Source: a virus
Reading direction: 5' to 3' (one strand)
Virus record (IMG/VR): IMGVR_UViG_3300014962_000044
Span: 1-26,954 of that record
DNA: 26,954 nucleotides
Shown here in pieces: positions 1-8,910 of this stretch. A program made the position numbers and the translations under genes. The notes below the pieces were generated by a model. The model was not told the DNA's origin, did no database searches, and worked only from the letters and a program-made list of their open reading frames with translations. Position 1 is the stretch's first letter. Each line of letters opens with the position of its first letter.

Positions 1-1190
1 AGATTTCTATATGCAGTTGTTGCCGACTGGTCTATGCCAGCATCTTTTGCTGCTTGAGTACCAGCAGTTTTAATTTCTTGAAGTTCTTTTCCAATTTTTG
101 AGACTTGAGAATTTAAATTCTTAACAAGTTCCTCTCTAGACATAATAGGTTTAATAATACCACTTTCTCTTGTTAGTTGAACCATTCGCTCTAAATCTGC
201 TGGCGCATAGCCTTCTATTGCCGATTCAACTGCTTCACCTGGATGCATAAGCTTAACAAGTGCTTTTTGTGGATTAGTAAAACCTTCTAGTGGGCCTTTT
301 TCCAACGCCTTTTTAACACTGTTAGTTAGTTTAGAGCCTGCTACGCCAACAAGCTCACCGCCTGCTCCAAAAGCTCCTCCTAAAATTGCTCCAGTACCTA
401 CGTGTGTTAGCAAGTTTTCTGCGTTGAATTCAGCTTTTCCTAAAGCGTCTTCGGATAATAATTGGCCAGCACTAGCTATTCCACCCTCTACAGCAGAACC
501 TGTAACAGCAGCAATACCTGGGGCTAGTTTTTGCACTAATGATTTGGCAACAACTTTACTAGCTCCTTCTTTTACTAAAGCTTTTTCAATAGCCACCGTA
601 GTAGCTGTTCCTGCTTTTGCCATTACACCTGCTGGCGTTGCAGCTAAAACTCTTGCTGCTAGTCCTCGTGCTCCAGCTATTGGTGCAGCTGCTGTTCCAC
701 CAGTTAGTGCTGTTGCGGCAACAGGTAAGATTGCTCCAGTAGTTTCAAAAACTCCAGACGTTAGTGGGTTAGCCTCCTGAAGCCCAGCTAAGGTTTCAGC
801 GGTAGTTATTCCAAGTGCCGGAGCAATTATATCAGAAGTGCCAAGCGTAATACCTCTGGCAATTCCGGCCATGGCTGCTGCCGCTTCTCTATCTCCAAAT
901 TCTTTATTAACTTGAAACTTTCTTAATTCTTCTGATGTCGTAGGTCTAAATCCACCTTCAGTAATTGCAGATTTAAACTGTTCTGATGGAATAGTAACAA
1001 GGTCACCATCCGGGTTTACGACATCAATCTGAACACCTTTTTTAAGCGCATAGCGAGGGTCAGTGGCAAATTGTGCTAGCTGGTCCCTAGGTATATCAAC
1101 AGCCTGATTAAGCTGACGGTCCCAAACCTGTATTGAGTTTTGTGTACCATCAGTTTTTATTTCTGGCTGCTGATTGTCAATTTCGTCCAT
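1..1190 (-). CDS. Internal virion / DNA-ejection protein candidate, N-terminal part (cut by window edge)
   Basis: An open frame starts at ATG 1190 and runs without a stop off the left edge, giving about 396 residues of a longer protein. Residues 1-100 are polar and include a segment reading NPDGDLVTIPSEQF. From about residue 105 to 290 it becomes Ala/Gly-rich with several amphipathic or hydrophobic stretches (for example around GVFETTGAILPVAATALTGG), then turns into a charged, coiled-coil-like segment. It is the last gene seen of the minus-strand virion cassette, 26 bases after the preceding stop, with a weak AGTAGG ribosome site. Long proteins with membrane-active stretches at this place in short-tailed phages are usually ejected internal virion proteins. 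The role is inferred from position and composition; no catalytic motif is visible in the part present. Confidence 0.75.
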   Translation of the reverse strand, partial: MDEIDNQQPEIKTDGTQNSIQVWDRQLNQAVDIPRDQLAQFATDPRYALKKGVQIDVVNPDGDLVTIPSEQFKSAITEGGFRPTTSEELRKFQVNKEFGDREAAAAMAGIARGITLGTSDIIAPALGITTAETLAGLQEANPLTSGVFETTGAILPVAATALTGGTAAAPIAGARGLAARVLAATPAGVMAKAGTATTVAIEKALVKEGASKVVAKSLVQKLAPGIAAVTGSAVEGGIASAGQLLSEDALGKAEFNAENLLTHVGTGAILGGAFGAGGELVGVAGSKLTNSVKKALEKGPLEGFTNPQKALVKLMHPGEAVESAIEGYAPADLERMVQLTRESGIIKPIMSREELVKNLNSQVSKIGKELQEIKTAGTQAAKDAGIDQSATTAYRN

Positions 1191-1216
1191 ATTACCTACT
1201 TTGTAGTTGATATGAC

Positions 1217-2815
1217 CTATTTTTTAGGTGTTATAGTATAAGTTGGAGTAGCAACAAAAGATTTTCCACCTTTAACATAAGGATTAACAATGCTTCTCAT
1301 GTCACGGTCAAGCTTATTAGCTAAAGCTAGTATTTTTTTCCTAGTAGTTTCATCTGATTCAAGTTTAAAAACTTTTGTAGGGTCACCAATCATATCATCA
1401 ACTATTCTTCTGTACTCATTTTCTTGCATAACTCCAGGTCCTTGAAGTGGCTCTCTAAGACGGCCAACTAGTAAATTAACCTTTTGTTGAGCTAAGGCTC
1501 TTTGGTCTTTATCGTACTTGCTCCAAGTTTTTGGGTTTGTGAGGGCGTGCAGCTCTCTAAGTCCGTTTATAGAAACTCCAGCATTACCAATTTGTTTCTC
1601 CAGGTCTCTCCTGGTTTCTTTGTCTGGTACAACTATATTAGTTCCAGCTATTGTCAGCTCTTTTTCTTTTTGCTGTGCTTCAATTACATTTTTTGGAAGA
1701 CCGGCCTGTTCTAGTTCTAAAGGACTCATTTGCATAAGCTTATCTTTACTTATAGTACTTAAATAAGCCTTTTGCTTTATTGCAGCATCAAATTGTTGAT
1801 AGGCTTGCTGTTGTTGCCTTGTTAGTTCTGCATTTAAAATAGCGGCTTGTTGCGGAGCTTGTGCTTGTCCTGACATAGCAGCTATTTCGTTCAGTTTATT
1901 TTTTGTTTGTTCTAGTTGCATACCTCTAGTGTAAGCAGCGGCGGCATTTTCGTCATCAAAGGTTTTAAGAGCTTTGCTATACAGATTGTCTATTGCAGCT
2001 AATTTTGACTTTTTCCCTGCTAAACCTTGCTCATATGCATACTTCTGTTGAGCCATATCATCGTCTATAGCTTTATTAATAATTTCCATAGCTGTATTTT
2101 TAGTTCCGGTCATAGCTGCTGCATATTGTCCTATACCCATTACAATAGCTGCTAAAATTTTATTTCCAGTACCTTGTTTTTCCCAGTAATCTTTAAAGTT
2201 TGGTTTAGATTCTTGAATTTCATTTGATAGCGTTTCTATTTGCTTTGTATATCCGTCGACTGTATTTTTATATTTCTCAAGTCTTTCTGCTTGAGCTATT
2301 TGCTGTCCTTCCAACGTGTCGTTTGCATTTGCTATAGCATCTGCTGTATCTTTGAAAGATTTAGCTTGTGCAGCTGCAATTGCAGCATTTGCATTCATTT
2401 GTTTTTGGTACGAACCTACTGCTGTACGCTCAGCTGGCCCCATAACAGGAATTTGCTGGGTTTGTTGCTGTGGAATCTGTTCAGGTTGGTTTTGGTCAAC
2501 CATAAACTGGTCTACAGTTGCAGCTGCTGGAACAGGTTGAGCAGGCATATTTTTTGCCGCTCTAGCTTCTGCATCGGCTTGGTTTATTGGTATTCCTCCA
2601 GCTTTCAACATCTCGTCATATTTAGATATAAGCGATTCTTTAGGCCAATTAATCTGTCCTTCAAGTGGGTTGATTTGGTTCATTTGTTCAACACCAACAC
2701 CTGGATTCATAACAGGGTTTATTGCAGCATCTAAAGGCTCAGCGGTTGGTTGGTTCGCAAAGTCGACGGTAGGAGATAAAGCCACATCTTGTTCTTCAAG
2801 TGGATTTTTAGCCAT
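1217..2815 (-). CDS. Internal virion / structural protein, Gln-Ala-rich coiled coil
   Basis: This is a 532-residue protein. The first 130 residues are Pro/Gln/Asn-rich and probably disordered. Residues about 140-215 (many AQA/ERLEKYKNT-type heptads) and 290-390 look like long coiled coils. A short small-residue hydrophobic segment (ILAAIVMGIGQYAAAMTG) lies near residue 220 between them. The last 130 residues are charged and end in TYTITPKK. The start ATG lies one base beyond the preceding stop, and the ribosome site AAGAAGGG sits inside the end of the upstream gene. I recognise no named family. Composition and its place between the S74-domain protein and a second membrane-active protein suggest an internal virion protein ejected with the DNA. 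That role is an inference. Confidence 0.75.
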   Translation of the reverse strand: MAKNPLEEQDVALSPTVDFANQPTAEPLDAAINPVMNPGVGVEQMNQINPLEGQINWPKESLISKYDEMLKAGGIPINQADAEARAAKNMPAQPVPAAATVDQFMVDQNQPEQIPQQQTQQIPVMGPAERTAVGSYQKQMNANAAIAAAQAKSFKDTADAIANANDTLEGQQIAQAERLEKYKNTVDGYTKQIETLSNEIQESKPNFKDYWEKQGTGNKILAAIVMGIGQYAAAMTGTKNTAMEIINKAIDDDMAQQKYAYEQGLAGKKSKLAAIDNLYSKALKTFDDENAAAAYTRGMQLEQTKNKLNEIAAMSGQAQAPQQAAILNAELTRQQQQAYQQFDAAIKQKAYLSTISKDKLMQMSPLELEQAGLPKNVIEAQQKEKELTIAGTNIVVPDKETRRDLEKQIGNAGVSINGLRELHALTNPKTWSKYDKDQRALAQQKVNLLVGRLREPLQGPGVMQENEYRRIVDDMIGDPTKVFKLESDETTRKKILALANKLDRDMRSIVNPYVKGGKSFVATPTYTITPKK

Positions 2816-2816
2816 G

Positions 2817-3908
2817 TTAACCCTTCTTTCCTTCTACTTTTTGAAGTCGTCTATTTAGGTCTGCCTGAGCAGCTAAAATCGCACCAAATCCACGACCATA
2901 GTTAACCACTTTACCCTCTGGTGTATCTTCTACCATACTTTTTCCAACAGGTCCAGCTTTTTCAAGCTCTTGGGCCATTGGGGATAAAAATGTACCCTTT
3001 CCATCTTTTGTGTCTTTATATTTATAACTATGGCTACTTAGTTTACTTAAAAAATGCTCAGGGTCCATTGGTGTATTTTTAGCGCTCTTAATATCTTTTT
3101 TTGCATTTTTATCTGAAATAGCTGGTAGAAGGGCCGCTCCCATAGTTGCAATACCTTCAAGTTGTGCAGCGCTCCTTCTTGCCCCAGCTTCTTCTCTAGC
3201 ACCAGCTAAACCAAGTTGAGATGCGTAGTTTTTAGCGGCTACCTCATCCATTCCTTGAATACCTTGCTGTGCCAAACCTTGTTGACCTTGTAAAAACTGA
3301 CCAAATTGTTGTTGGGCATTGGCCAAACTAGAGGCTCCTTGTAAAGCACTTTGCTGAGCTGCCGCTTGACTTATGTTTCTAGATGCTAAAGCAGAGCTTC
3401 CGCCGCGAGCTGCTTTTGCTGCAGCAACTTGTTGACTTAGATTCATTTGCTGTTGCAAAGCAGCTGCTGGGTCAATTTTTTTCCCTTGAGATATAGCTTG
3501 CAGTTGCTGACCAAATTCACTGGCTCGGCCTCTATTTTCAGCTTCCTGTTTTAATAGGTCCATCTGTCTAGCTGCATTTAACTCTGGAGCACTGGGCATC
3601 GCTCCTCCGCCGCCGCCACCACCTTCCAGTAAATTTTTTAACATTAGTCCGCCAACGGCTGTTTTTGCAAGACCAGCTGCTGTAGCACTTCCTCCCAATC
3701 CTGCCAAACCAGAAAGCCCTCCGGTAGCATACAATGCGGCAGCTGCTACTGCAGCTCTTCCAGCTGGAGTGTCTAATTCTCTATTAATGTTATTACCAAC
3801 ATTACTTAAGTTTTTATTAATCGTATTTCCAGCAGCACTGAGATTTCTATTTACTGTATTTGAAATATCAGAAATTGGATTTCTTATTTTTGGTCCACCA
3901 CCACCCAT
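2817..3908 (-). CDS. Virion protein with C-terminal S74 intramolecular chaperone domain
   Basis: The protein has 363 residues. The N-terminal third has Asn-rich near-repeats (TVNRNLSAAGNTINKNLSN) followed by a Gly/Ala stretch containing GGGGGGG. The middle is an Ala/Gln-rich helical region. From about residue 260 the pattern SDKNAKKDIKS, then YKYKD, MAQELEKAG and a final LNRRLQKVE helix is characteristic of the peptidase S74 (endosialidase-type) chaperone, whose Ser-Asp/Lys pair self-cleaves after trimer assembly. In known phages this domain ends tail spikes or fibres, but no beta-helix body is visible here. The gene has a good AGGAGAG ribosome site and follows the tail-stabilisation gene. 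It may be a tail needle or fibre-anchor protein. The domain call is fairly firm; the role is not. Confidence 0.8.
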   Translation of the reverse strand: MGGGGPKIRNPISDISNTVNRNLSAAGNTINKNLSNVGNNINRELDTPAGRAAVAAAALYATGGLSGLAGLGGSATAAGLAKTAVGGLMLKNLLEGGGGGGGAMPSAPELNAARQMDLLKQEAENRGRASEFGQQLQAISQGKKIDPAAALQQQMNLSQQVAAAKAARGGSSALASRNISQAAAQQSALQGASSLANAQQQFGQFLQGQQGLAQQGIQGMDEVAAKNYASQLGLAGAREEAGARRSAAQLEGIATMGAALLPAISDKNAKKDIKSAKNTPMDPEHFLSKLSSHSYKYKDTKDGKGTFLSPMAQELEKAGPVGKSMVEDTPEGKVVNYGRGFGAILAAQADLNRRLQKVEGKKG

Positions 3909-3916
3909 AAACTCTC

Positions 3917-6900
3917 CTAAGTAGCTCCATGTGTATTAACTGTTTTGTTTAAGCCTTCTTTTACACCTAATTCCATAGCAAGTCCAGAAATAGTTAAACC
4001 TTCCCCATATGTTCCAACATCTGGTGGCAATTCTTCTATTTTGAACTTAACCATAGAGCATTTTTGTCGCTTTGGCCTTATTTCTAAATTATAAAAATTT
4101 GTATCTATAACCGTTGTAGTATCTACTATAACTGAATCTACATAAGTTTCTGACATATTATAAGCAAAAGATATTTTTAACTTATGCGGAGATTTATAAG
4201 TTGCTAATATCATTAATTTATACAAACGCTGATACCCTTGTAATCCGGCAAATGAAATCCATGAGGATGTTAACTTTATTGGTACGTAAACTCCGCCATT
4301 ATTATCAGTAAAAGATACAGGTAAAGACCTATTTTTTGCATATTTATAGACTTTTCCAGTATTTGTTAAATGATACAATTCTGTATCTTCTCCAATTATC
4401 ATGTCTACGATATTATCAAATGCAACCGGCGGTGTTAATTGGTCCCAACGTGGTTGTGTACTCCATCGGTTTGAAAAGTAGTCGTAGTTAACGATAACAC
4501 TATCAGCCATAACAAATCTAATTTCATTTGTTTTTGGCAACATAACTGCTGTGGTTACATTAGTATTATATTTTTCTGCTGGAGCACCTTTGTATTGAAT
4601 TGAGAAATTTCTACCAAGTAAATAAATACCTTTAGCAGAATTGAATAGTAGGCCTTCTGGAGTATTGATTATGGAGTTTTTGTCTATACAACCTGCATCT
4701 GTTGTAATAAGTTGTGGAGTAGTAAAATCATCTTGCTGACCTAAATTATTAGGCCCATCTCCATTCATGGCATAAATAAAGTTTTCTTTAAAAATTATCA
4801 GTGAGTTATCCAATGAACCGATTCCAGTCAGCTTTCCACCGGCCTCAGGTATATCTTTTTTTAAAGCACCATTAAATGCTATTGGATTTCCTTGAGTTAG
4901 CAATTGACTGTAGCTCAAAGTCTGTCTATTGTCATCTATAGAAAAAACTCGGTTTTTATGGGTAGCTAAGTGATAAGATGCGTTTAGAGCGTCGTTTTCA
5001 AGTGCATTGCCTGATGTATATAACAATTCTCCGGCAACTAAGTCAGGAGTATTTTCGGTAGTTAGATTCGAAACACTAAAATACGAAGAAATGCTGTTAA
5101 AAACAGTAAACTGTGAATCTAATTTATGATAAGTAATTCCATTAGTACTAGTCATGTAAATTTCTGGTACAACATTTTCTTTTAATGTAAAGTTTAGTCT
5201 GGAAACATATACAAAAATTGTATTTACGTTTGTTGCCGTAACTTGAACATACTGATTATCACTTGGCGCACTTCTATAAACGTTACCATTATTATCTCTA
5301 TATGACCAGACAATATAAAATCTATAAATTCCAACTGGAATACCAACAAATCCTGGAATTGGACTAACAGTCTGTTGTATGTTTAAAATTTGAGGTCTAT
5401 CTATAAATCCTTGCTCTGATATTAACTTACCATCATACAGTAATGGTAATGCTCCATTAAAAAGCAGTTGATTTTCTATGTTTATTTTACTTATATCGGA
5501 ATATATGCTTGGCTGCAAAGTAGTTTGAGTAACTTTTGTAGTAGTCCACTCAGTTGGTTTTGTTATTGAATAGTATGGAACCGACGAAAATGCAATATTA
5601 ACCAGTGAAAGTTTACCGTCTACAATTATCAGAGAGCTTGGCAATAAAATTTCTGATTTTTTTGATGACGTAGTTTTTCTAGAGTAAGGTACCGTTTCTT
5701 CCTTATCTCTTGCAGATACAATTGTCCAGTTTGTATCGTCAGAACTTTCCAGTAAATATGTTGTATACCCATATGTTTGCTGCTGAGAACCAGATGTTCT
5801 GTCAAGTGGTGGCAATGGAATTGCTGTATATGTTAAAGTAGGTTTAACAGCTACATAGTGTTTATTTTGATATAGTAAAAATTCAGATACTAAATTTGTT
5901 TCAGTGTATATTGTTGTATTGGAGACTACTGTTCCAGCAGATGTAACTTCTGCTTTTTTTAAATTGTTATCTCTAGTAGAGTATAAAATAACAGATGTGG
6001 TTGCTGTAGAAATATGTTGAATAGAAGTTATAAATTGAACGTAAACAGAGCTATCAAATGATACTGGAGCATGTACAACGGTAGCCAAGTTAGACTTAAG
6101 TCTTGCCAAAGTGAATAAAGATGTTGAACTTCCACTTGTAGAATTCGTTGCTCCGGTTAATCTAATCGTAGCACCATTATTTTCAAAAGACAATGCAACC
6201 ACGCTTGGTGAAAAAGGAGTTCCAGAAGATACATTAGTAGAGCTTAAAAATGAGCCCGATGAATCGTATTTACTTATTGTTAAATTGCCTGATTTTATAT
6301 GTGCTAAATAAAAATTTGTACCGTCATTTATTAATGAGCCTGGATAAGATGAAACTCCAGAAGATGTTGTTGTTAAAGTTAGCGTGGTAGAATTAAAAAA
6401 GTAAGTATAGTTATTATCAGTAATAAAAAAACCGTTGCTTGTTCCGCTTATATTCCCAAGTCCATCTATTGTTGGAAAAAGCGTAGTAACTAAAGTCGTA
6501 GAGAATAAGATAGTTTCAGTATTTTTATCCTCAATTATTAACTTTGTATTAGTCAAAGTTGCATTGCTACTATCTTCAATAATAACATATCCAACAAGAT
6601 TGTTAGAAACTGCATGTCTAACAGAAACAACGCTTGTGTCTGCATCATATTTAATACCATAGTCAGATGAAAATGGTCTAAAATTGCCTTTTTTGTCCCA
6701 TTTGGCTGCTGACGGTGAATAAGAATATAAAGAATTGTTATCAGTCATTATTAATTGATTATTAAATTTGGCCAAAGATGTACCAGATGATATGGTATTG
6801 CCAGATACTGTCTCGTTAGATAGTTTAGCATTGCCAAGCCTTTTCTGTACTCCACCAAGCTTAGCGAAGTTTACATTTTCAGCTTCAGTAAATCTTGTAG

Positions 6901-6979
6901 CTAAAACACTTGGGCCGTCAGACTTTGTGTCTATTCCATCGGCAATATTTAATTGTACTTTTTGCTTTTGTAATGCCAT
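3917..6979 (-). CDS. Tail tubular protein B-like / tail stabilisation protein
   Basis: This is the largest gene of the window, about 1020 residues, almost entirely Ser/Thr/Asn-rich beta structure with no signal peptide or membrane span. The N-terminus (ADGIDTKSDGPSVLATRF, then a segment ending GGVQKRLGN) has the layout of phage stabilisation proteins of the P22 gp10 / T7 gp12 type. Those proteins form the lower tail nozzle, with repeated beta-propeller-like modules. I chose ATG 6979, which overlaps the stop of the upstream gene as TAATG; an in-frame GTG four codons upstream is possible. It lies directly after the adaptor genes, the usual order in short-tailed phages. The nozzle role is inferred from length, composition and position. 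Confidence 0.78.
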   Translation of the reverse strand: MALQKQKVQLNIADGIDTKSDGPSVLATRFTEAENVNFAKLGGVQKRLGNAKLSNETVSGNTISSGTSLAKFNNQLIMTDNNSLYSYSPSAAKWDKKGNFRPFSSDYGIKYDADTSVVSVRHAVSNNLVGYVIIEDSSNATLTNTKLIIEDKNTETILFSTTLVTTLFPTIDGLGNISGTSNGFFITDNNYTYFFNSTTLTLTTTSSGVSSYPGSLINDGTNFYLAHIKSGNLTISKYDSSGSFLSSTNVSSGTPFSPSVVALSFENNGATIRLTGATNSTSGSSTSLFTLARLKSNLATVVHAPVSFDSSVYVQFITSIQHISTATTSVILYSTRDNNLKKAEVTSAGTVVSNTTIYTETNLVSEFLLYQNKHYVAVKPTLTYTAIPLPPLDRTSGSQQQTYGYTTYLLESSDDTNWTIVSARDKEETVPYSRKTTSSKKSEILLPSSLIIVDGKLSLVNIAFSSVPYYSITKPTEWTTTKVTQTTLQPSIYSDISKINIENQLLFNGALPLLYDGKLISEQGFIDRPQILNIQQTVSPIPGFVGIPVGIYRFYIVWSYRDNNGNVYRSAPSDNQYVQVTATNVNTIFVYVSRLNFTLKENVVPEIYMTSTNGITYHKLDSQFTVFNSISSYFSVSNLTTENTPDLVAGELLYTSGNALENDALNASYHLATHKNRVFSIDDNRQTLSYSQLLTQGNPIAFNGALKKDIPEAGGKLTGIGSLDNSLIIFKENFIYAMNGDGPNNLGQQDDFTTPQLITTDAGCIDKNSIINTPEGLLFNSAKGIYLLGRNFSIQYKGAPAEKYNTNVTTAVMLPKTNEIRFVMADSVIVNYDYFSNRWSTQPRWDQLTPPVAFDNIVDMIIGEDTELYHLTNTGKVYKYAKNRSLPVSFTDNNGGVYVPIKLTSSWISFAGLQGYQRLYKLMILATYKSPHKLKISFAYNMSETYVDSVIVDTTTVIDTNFYNLEIRPKRQKCSMVKFKIEELPPDVGTYGEGLTISGLAMELGVKEGLNKTVNTHGAT

Positions 6980-7290
6980 TAAAACACCCACAGGGAAACT
7001 GTTGTAGCAGCAGAAGCTGTAAGGTTAAAGCTTTTTGTATCAGCAGATGGAATATTATCGGAAAAGTTAGCAGCGGCAGAGCTTGATACGACTATATAAC
7101 CATTGGCTTTTCTGTTAAGACCATGGTTAATTACAGTAGACGTATCAACGGATATTCCGGTTATTAATTTACCATCAATTAATTCTGTTTTTAGAATAGG
7201 ATTCAGTGAGTCTGCTACATTAGACTGCAAAAGCTTAATATCCATTTCTTGAGATGTAAATGTTTTAAAAGCTTTTGATGTAATAGCCAT
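6979..7290 (-). CDS. Small beta-rich tail-associated protein
   Basis: A 103-residue protein. Its middle carries the signature VINHGLNRKANGYIVVSSS and it ends in TTVSLWVF. Short proteins or domains with this NHGLGR...GWIVV...SLWVF pattern are common next to tail-tube and fibre genes of podophages and appear to be small beta-sandwich virion modules. It shares its stop with the start of the tail-stabilisation gene (TAATG) and starts at the stop of the adaptor gene, so the three are translationally coupled. Its exact place in the particle is unknown. Confidence 0.75.
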   Translation of the reverse strand: MAITSKAFKTFTSQEMDIKLLQSNVADSLNPILKTELIDGKLITGISVDTSTVINHGLNRKANGYIVVSSSAAANFSDNIPSADTKSFNLTASAATTVSLWVF

Positions 7291-7964
7291 TATTTAACTC
7301 CGTAAAGCCAAATATTATTCACCGCGTGTACATCGCTAACGCTATCTCCCTGACCAGAATCTCTATTTTGAGCCATAGCTATAATTCTTTGACCCATAGC
7401 TTGTTTTAAAGCGGCCAATTCTGAAATATCACTTTCTTCTTTTACTTTCATTTTGATTGCTGCGTCAATAATTACATACTCTGCAAATTGATTTAAGTCA
7501 GCTAATGTATCACTATCATTAACGAGCTTTGTAGCTACTGGAATATACCAAAGTTTTACTGGAGTTGTACTATCAGGAACTGGTGCAAAAACTAGGTTTC
7601 CGCCTACTATTCTGTATCGTGGAATTGCTGCTCCTGGAATCGCCCATCCAAGACCTTGATTAACGTTACGTTCATTGAAATTAAAAGGCTGTAAATTTTG
7701 AATTGTTGAATTGATTGTAATATCAACGCCACGTAATTTATAAAAATTAGCTGGAAGTGCATATGAGTCTGTACCAGCAACAGTATTAAAAGTAGTACTG
7801 CTAATATAATAATCACTATCATATGCGCTTATAAGTAAATCGTGCAGTTCAGCAATACTTGAATTTACATAGGCAGTTAATTCTGCTTCTGTAATAAAAT
7901 CGCTGTTTTCCATATCGGCACGTTGACGAGATTGATTGCGCAGTTCCAATAATGTAATTGTCAT
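7290..7964 (-). CDS. Head-tail adaptor / tail tubular protein A-like
   Basis: A 224-residue protein beginning TITLLELRNQSRQRADM and continuing with TEAELTAYVNSSIAELHDLL, then a beta region with DSYALPANFYKLRGVDI and RYRIVGGNLVFAPVP. A helical N-terminus with the LR..v..R.d...s..it..el...in.s..el.d pattern, followed by a beta barrel and C-terminal helices, is typical of adaptor proteins that ring the portal (T7 gp11 or P22 gp4-like position). A GTG lies ten codons further upstream, but ATG 7964 has the GAGG ribosome site at good spacing and is preferred. A terminator-like hairpin lies just upstream. Confidence 0.78.
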   Translation of the reverse strand: MTITLLELRNQSRQRADMENSDFITEAELTAYVNSSIAELHDLLISAYDSDYYISSTTFNTVAGTDSYALPANFYKLRGVDITINSTIQNLQPFNFNERNVNQGLGWAIPGAAIPRYRIVGGNLVFAPVPDSTTPVKLWYIPVATKLVNDSDTLADLNQFAEYVIIDAAIKMKVKEESDISELAALKQAMGQRIIAMAQNRDSGQGDSVSDVHAVNNIWLYGVK

Positions 7965-7975
7965 TATTGCCTCAA

Positions 7976-8008
7976 TTAAAAGAGGCCGGGACACTTCTGC
8001 CCTCGGCC
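7976..8008 (-). terminator. Terminator-like hairpin / attenuator upstream of the adaptor gene
   Basis: On the minus strand GGCCG and GGG pair with CCC and GGCC around a bulged A and a loop of about ten bases, followed by TCTTTT. The stem is strong but the T-run is short, so partial read-through is likely. It would lower expression of tail genes relative to the capsid group. Confidence 0.45.
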
Positions 8009-8014
8009 ATTAGA

Positions 8015-8242
8015 TTAACACATTTCTACAAAACTTTTTAGAGCTTCAGCAAGAGCTTCAGCATCTTTGGATTCAAGAGCGGCAAGAATCTCTTCAGCAG
8101 CAATTTTTTTGCCTTCCATTTCAGATTCTTCGTTTTCCATTTCGTCCATTTCAGGAGCTTCTTGATTTCCGTTTTCGTCTCTTTTTCCAGCCTTAGCAAT
8201 TATGATGCTAACAGCCTTTTTTTTATCGTCTTTTGCAAACAT
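8015..8242 (-). CDS. Small acidic protein of the head gene cluster
   Basis: A 75-residue protein with a basic start (MFAKDDKKKAVSIIIAKAGK), a strongly acidic Glu/Met-rich centre and an Ala/Glu amphipathic helix (EEILAALESKDAEALAEAL) at the C-terminus. It follows the decoration-like gene by 14 bases and precedes the adaptor. Similar small acidic helical proteins occur beside capsid genes of many podophages without a settled role. No family is recognised. Confidence 0.65.
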   Translation of the reverse strand: MFAKDDKKKAVSIIIAKAGKRDENGNQEAPEMDEMENEESEMEGKKIAAEEILAALESKDAEALAEALKSFVEMC

Positions 8243-8256
8243 TGTTGCCGCCTTTA

Positions 8257-8628
8257 TTATTTAGCAGTTGAGTCTTTTAAGACTATGTTTACGTGAATTT
8301 TAGAAGCAGTGTCAACATCAGCAACAGAGCCAGCAGTTGAGGTATTGATAACGATGGTTTTTGCACTTGTTACGTCAGCCGATTTAACAGTTAGTGCTGT
8401 TGTTACATCTGAAGACTCAAGAGTCAATGTGACGCTGCGAAGTGCAACATACTTGTCTGTCAAAGTAATTGTGTATTCACCAGTAGCTGTTTTAGCAACT
8501 GAAGCAACTAGGTGGTTAAAGTTAGTAGCGGCAACTGCTGCTGCTGATGAAAGGCTGATGGAGCCAGCAATTTGAACTTGTCTAGCGTCACCTGTTAAAA
8601 CTTTTTCTCTAAAATATCTATTAGCCAT
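8257..8628 (-). CDS. Capsid decoration / minor head protein candidate
   Basis: A 123-residue protein. After a basic opening (MANRYFREKVLTGDARQVQ) it is all beta-prone and rich in Thr, Ser, Val and Ala, with strand-turn patterns such as GEYTITLTDKYVALRSVTLTL. There is no membrane segment. It is the first gene after the promoter at 8685-8713 and has a clean AGGAGA ribosome site. High expression, small size and beta composition beside the capsid gene fit a head decoration or minor capsid protein. This is inference; I do not recognise a named family. Confidence 0.7.
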   Translation of the reverse strand: MANRYFREKVLTGDARQVQIAGSISLSSAAAVAATNFNHLVASVAKTATGEYTITLTDKYVALRSVTLTLESSDVTTALTVKSADVTSAKTIVINTSTAGSVADVDTASKIHVNIVLKDSTAK

Positions 8629-8684
8629 ATAATCTCCTGCGCACGCGCACGTTTAGGCCACTTAATTGTGTCCTAATATAGTAT

Positions 8685-8713
8685 ATAATAGGCTATTTTT
8701 GTCCTTTAGTCAA
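8685..8713 (-). promoter_or_regulatory. Strong sigma70-type promoter
   Basis: On the minus strand TTGACT (8713-8708), a 17-base spacer and TATTAT (8690-8685) form a near-consensus housekeeping promoter. Transcription should start near 8678, giving a leader of about 50 bases before the decoration-like gene. It lies downstream of the HNH gene's terminator, so it restarts transcription for the tail genes. Confidence 0.8.
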
Positions 8714-8740
8714 TAGTTATGTATATTTATATAGTTAGAA

Positions 8741-8825
8741 AGTAAGTTTATAAGTTTATACATTTATATGCCCCGATAGGGTACTAAAATCCACATTAAT
8801 ATGGCTTTATACCCCGATTGGGGTA
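8741..8825. repeat. Paired imperfect palindromes and short A/T repeats upstream of the promoter
   Basis: TACCCC-GATT-GGGGTA (8810-8825) is a perfect 6-base-arm palindrome. A related copy, CCCCGATAGGGTAC, sits at 8771-8784, about 42 bases away; both are followed by AAAAT within a few bases. Beside them TAAGTTTA is repeated (8743 onward). They lie between the HNH terminator and the promoter, where an operator or activator site would be. No binding protein is identified. Confidence 0.45.
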
Positions 8826-8831
8826 CAAAAT

Positions 8832-8866
8832 AAAAAACCCAGGCTGAGTTTCCGCAGATGCCTGGG
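8832..8866 (-). terminator. Rho-independent terminator after the HNH gene
   Basis: On the minus strand GCCTGGG would be the downstream arm of a perfect 7-base stem (8838-8844 with 8860-8866) around a 15-base loop, followed by six T. It is a sister of the terminator at 9468-9502, with the same arm length, loop length and flanks. Confidence 0.8.
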
Positions 8867-8910
8867 CCAAACAGTGATTGCGCACTGGTCTATTATAGTA
8901 TAGTTTGAGC

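Noticed and set aside
424-780. 118-codon plus-strand open frame, Ala-rich
   Set aside because: It is the antisense shadow of the Ala/Gly-rich internal virion protein gene on the minus strand.
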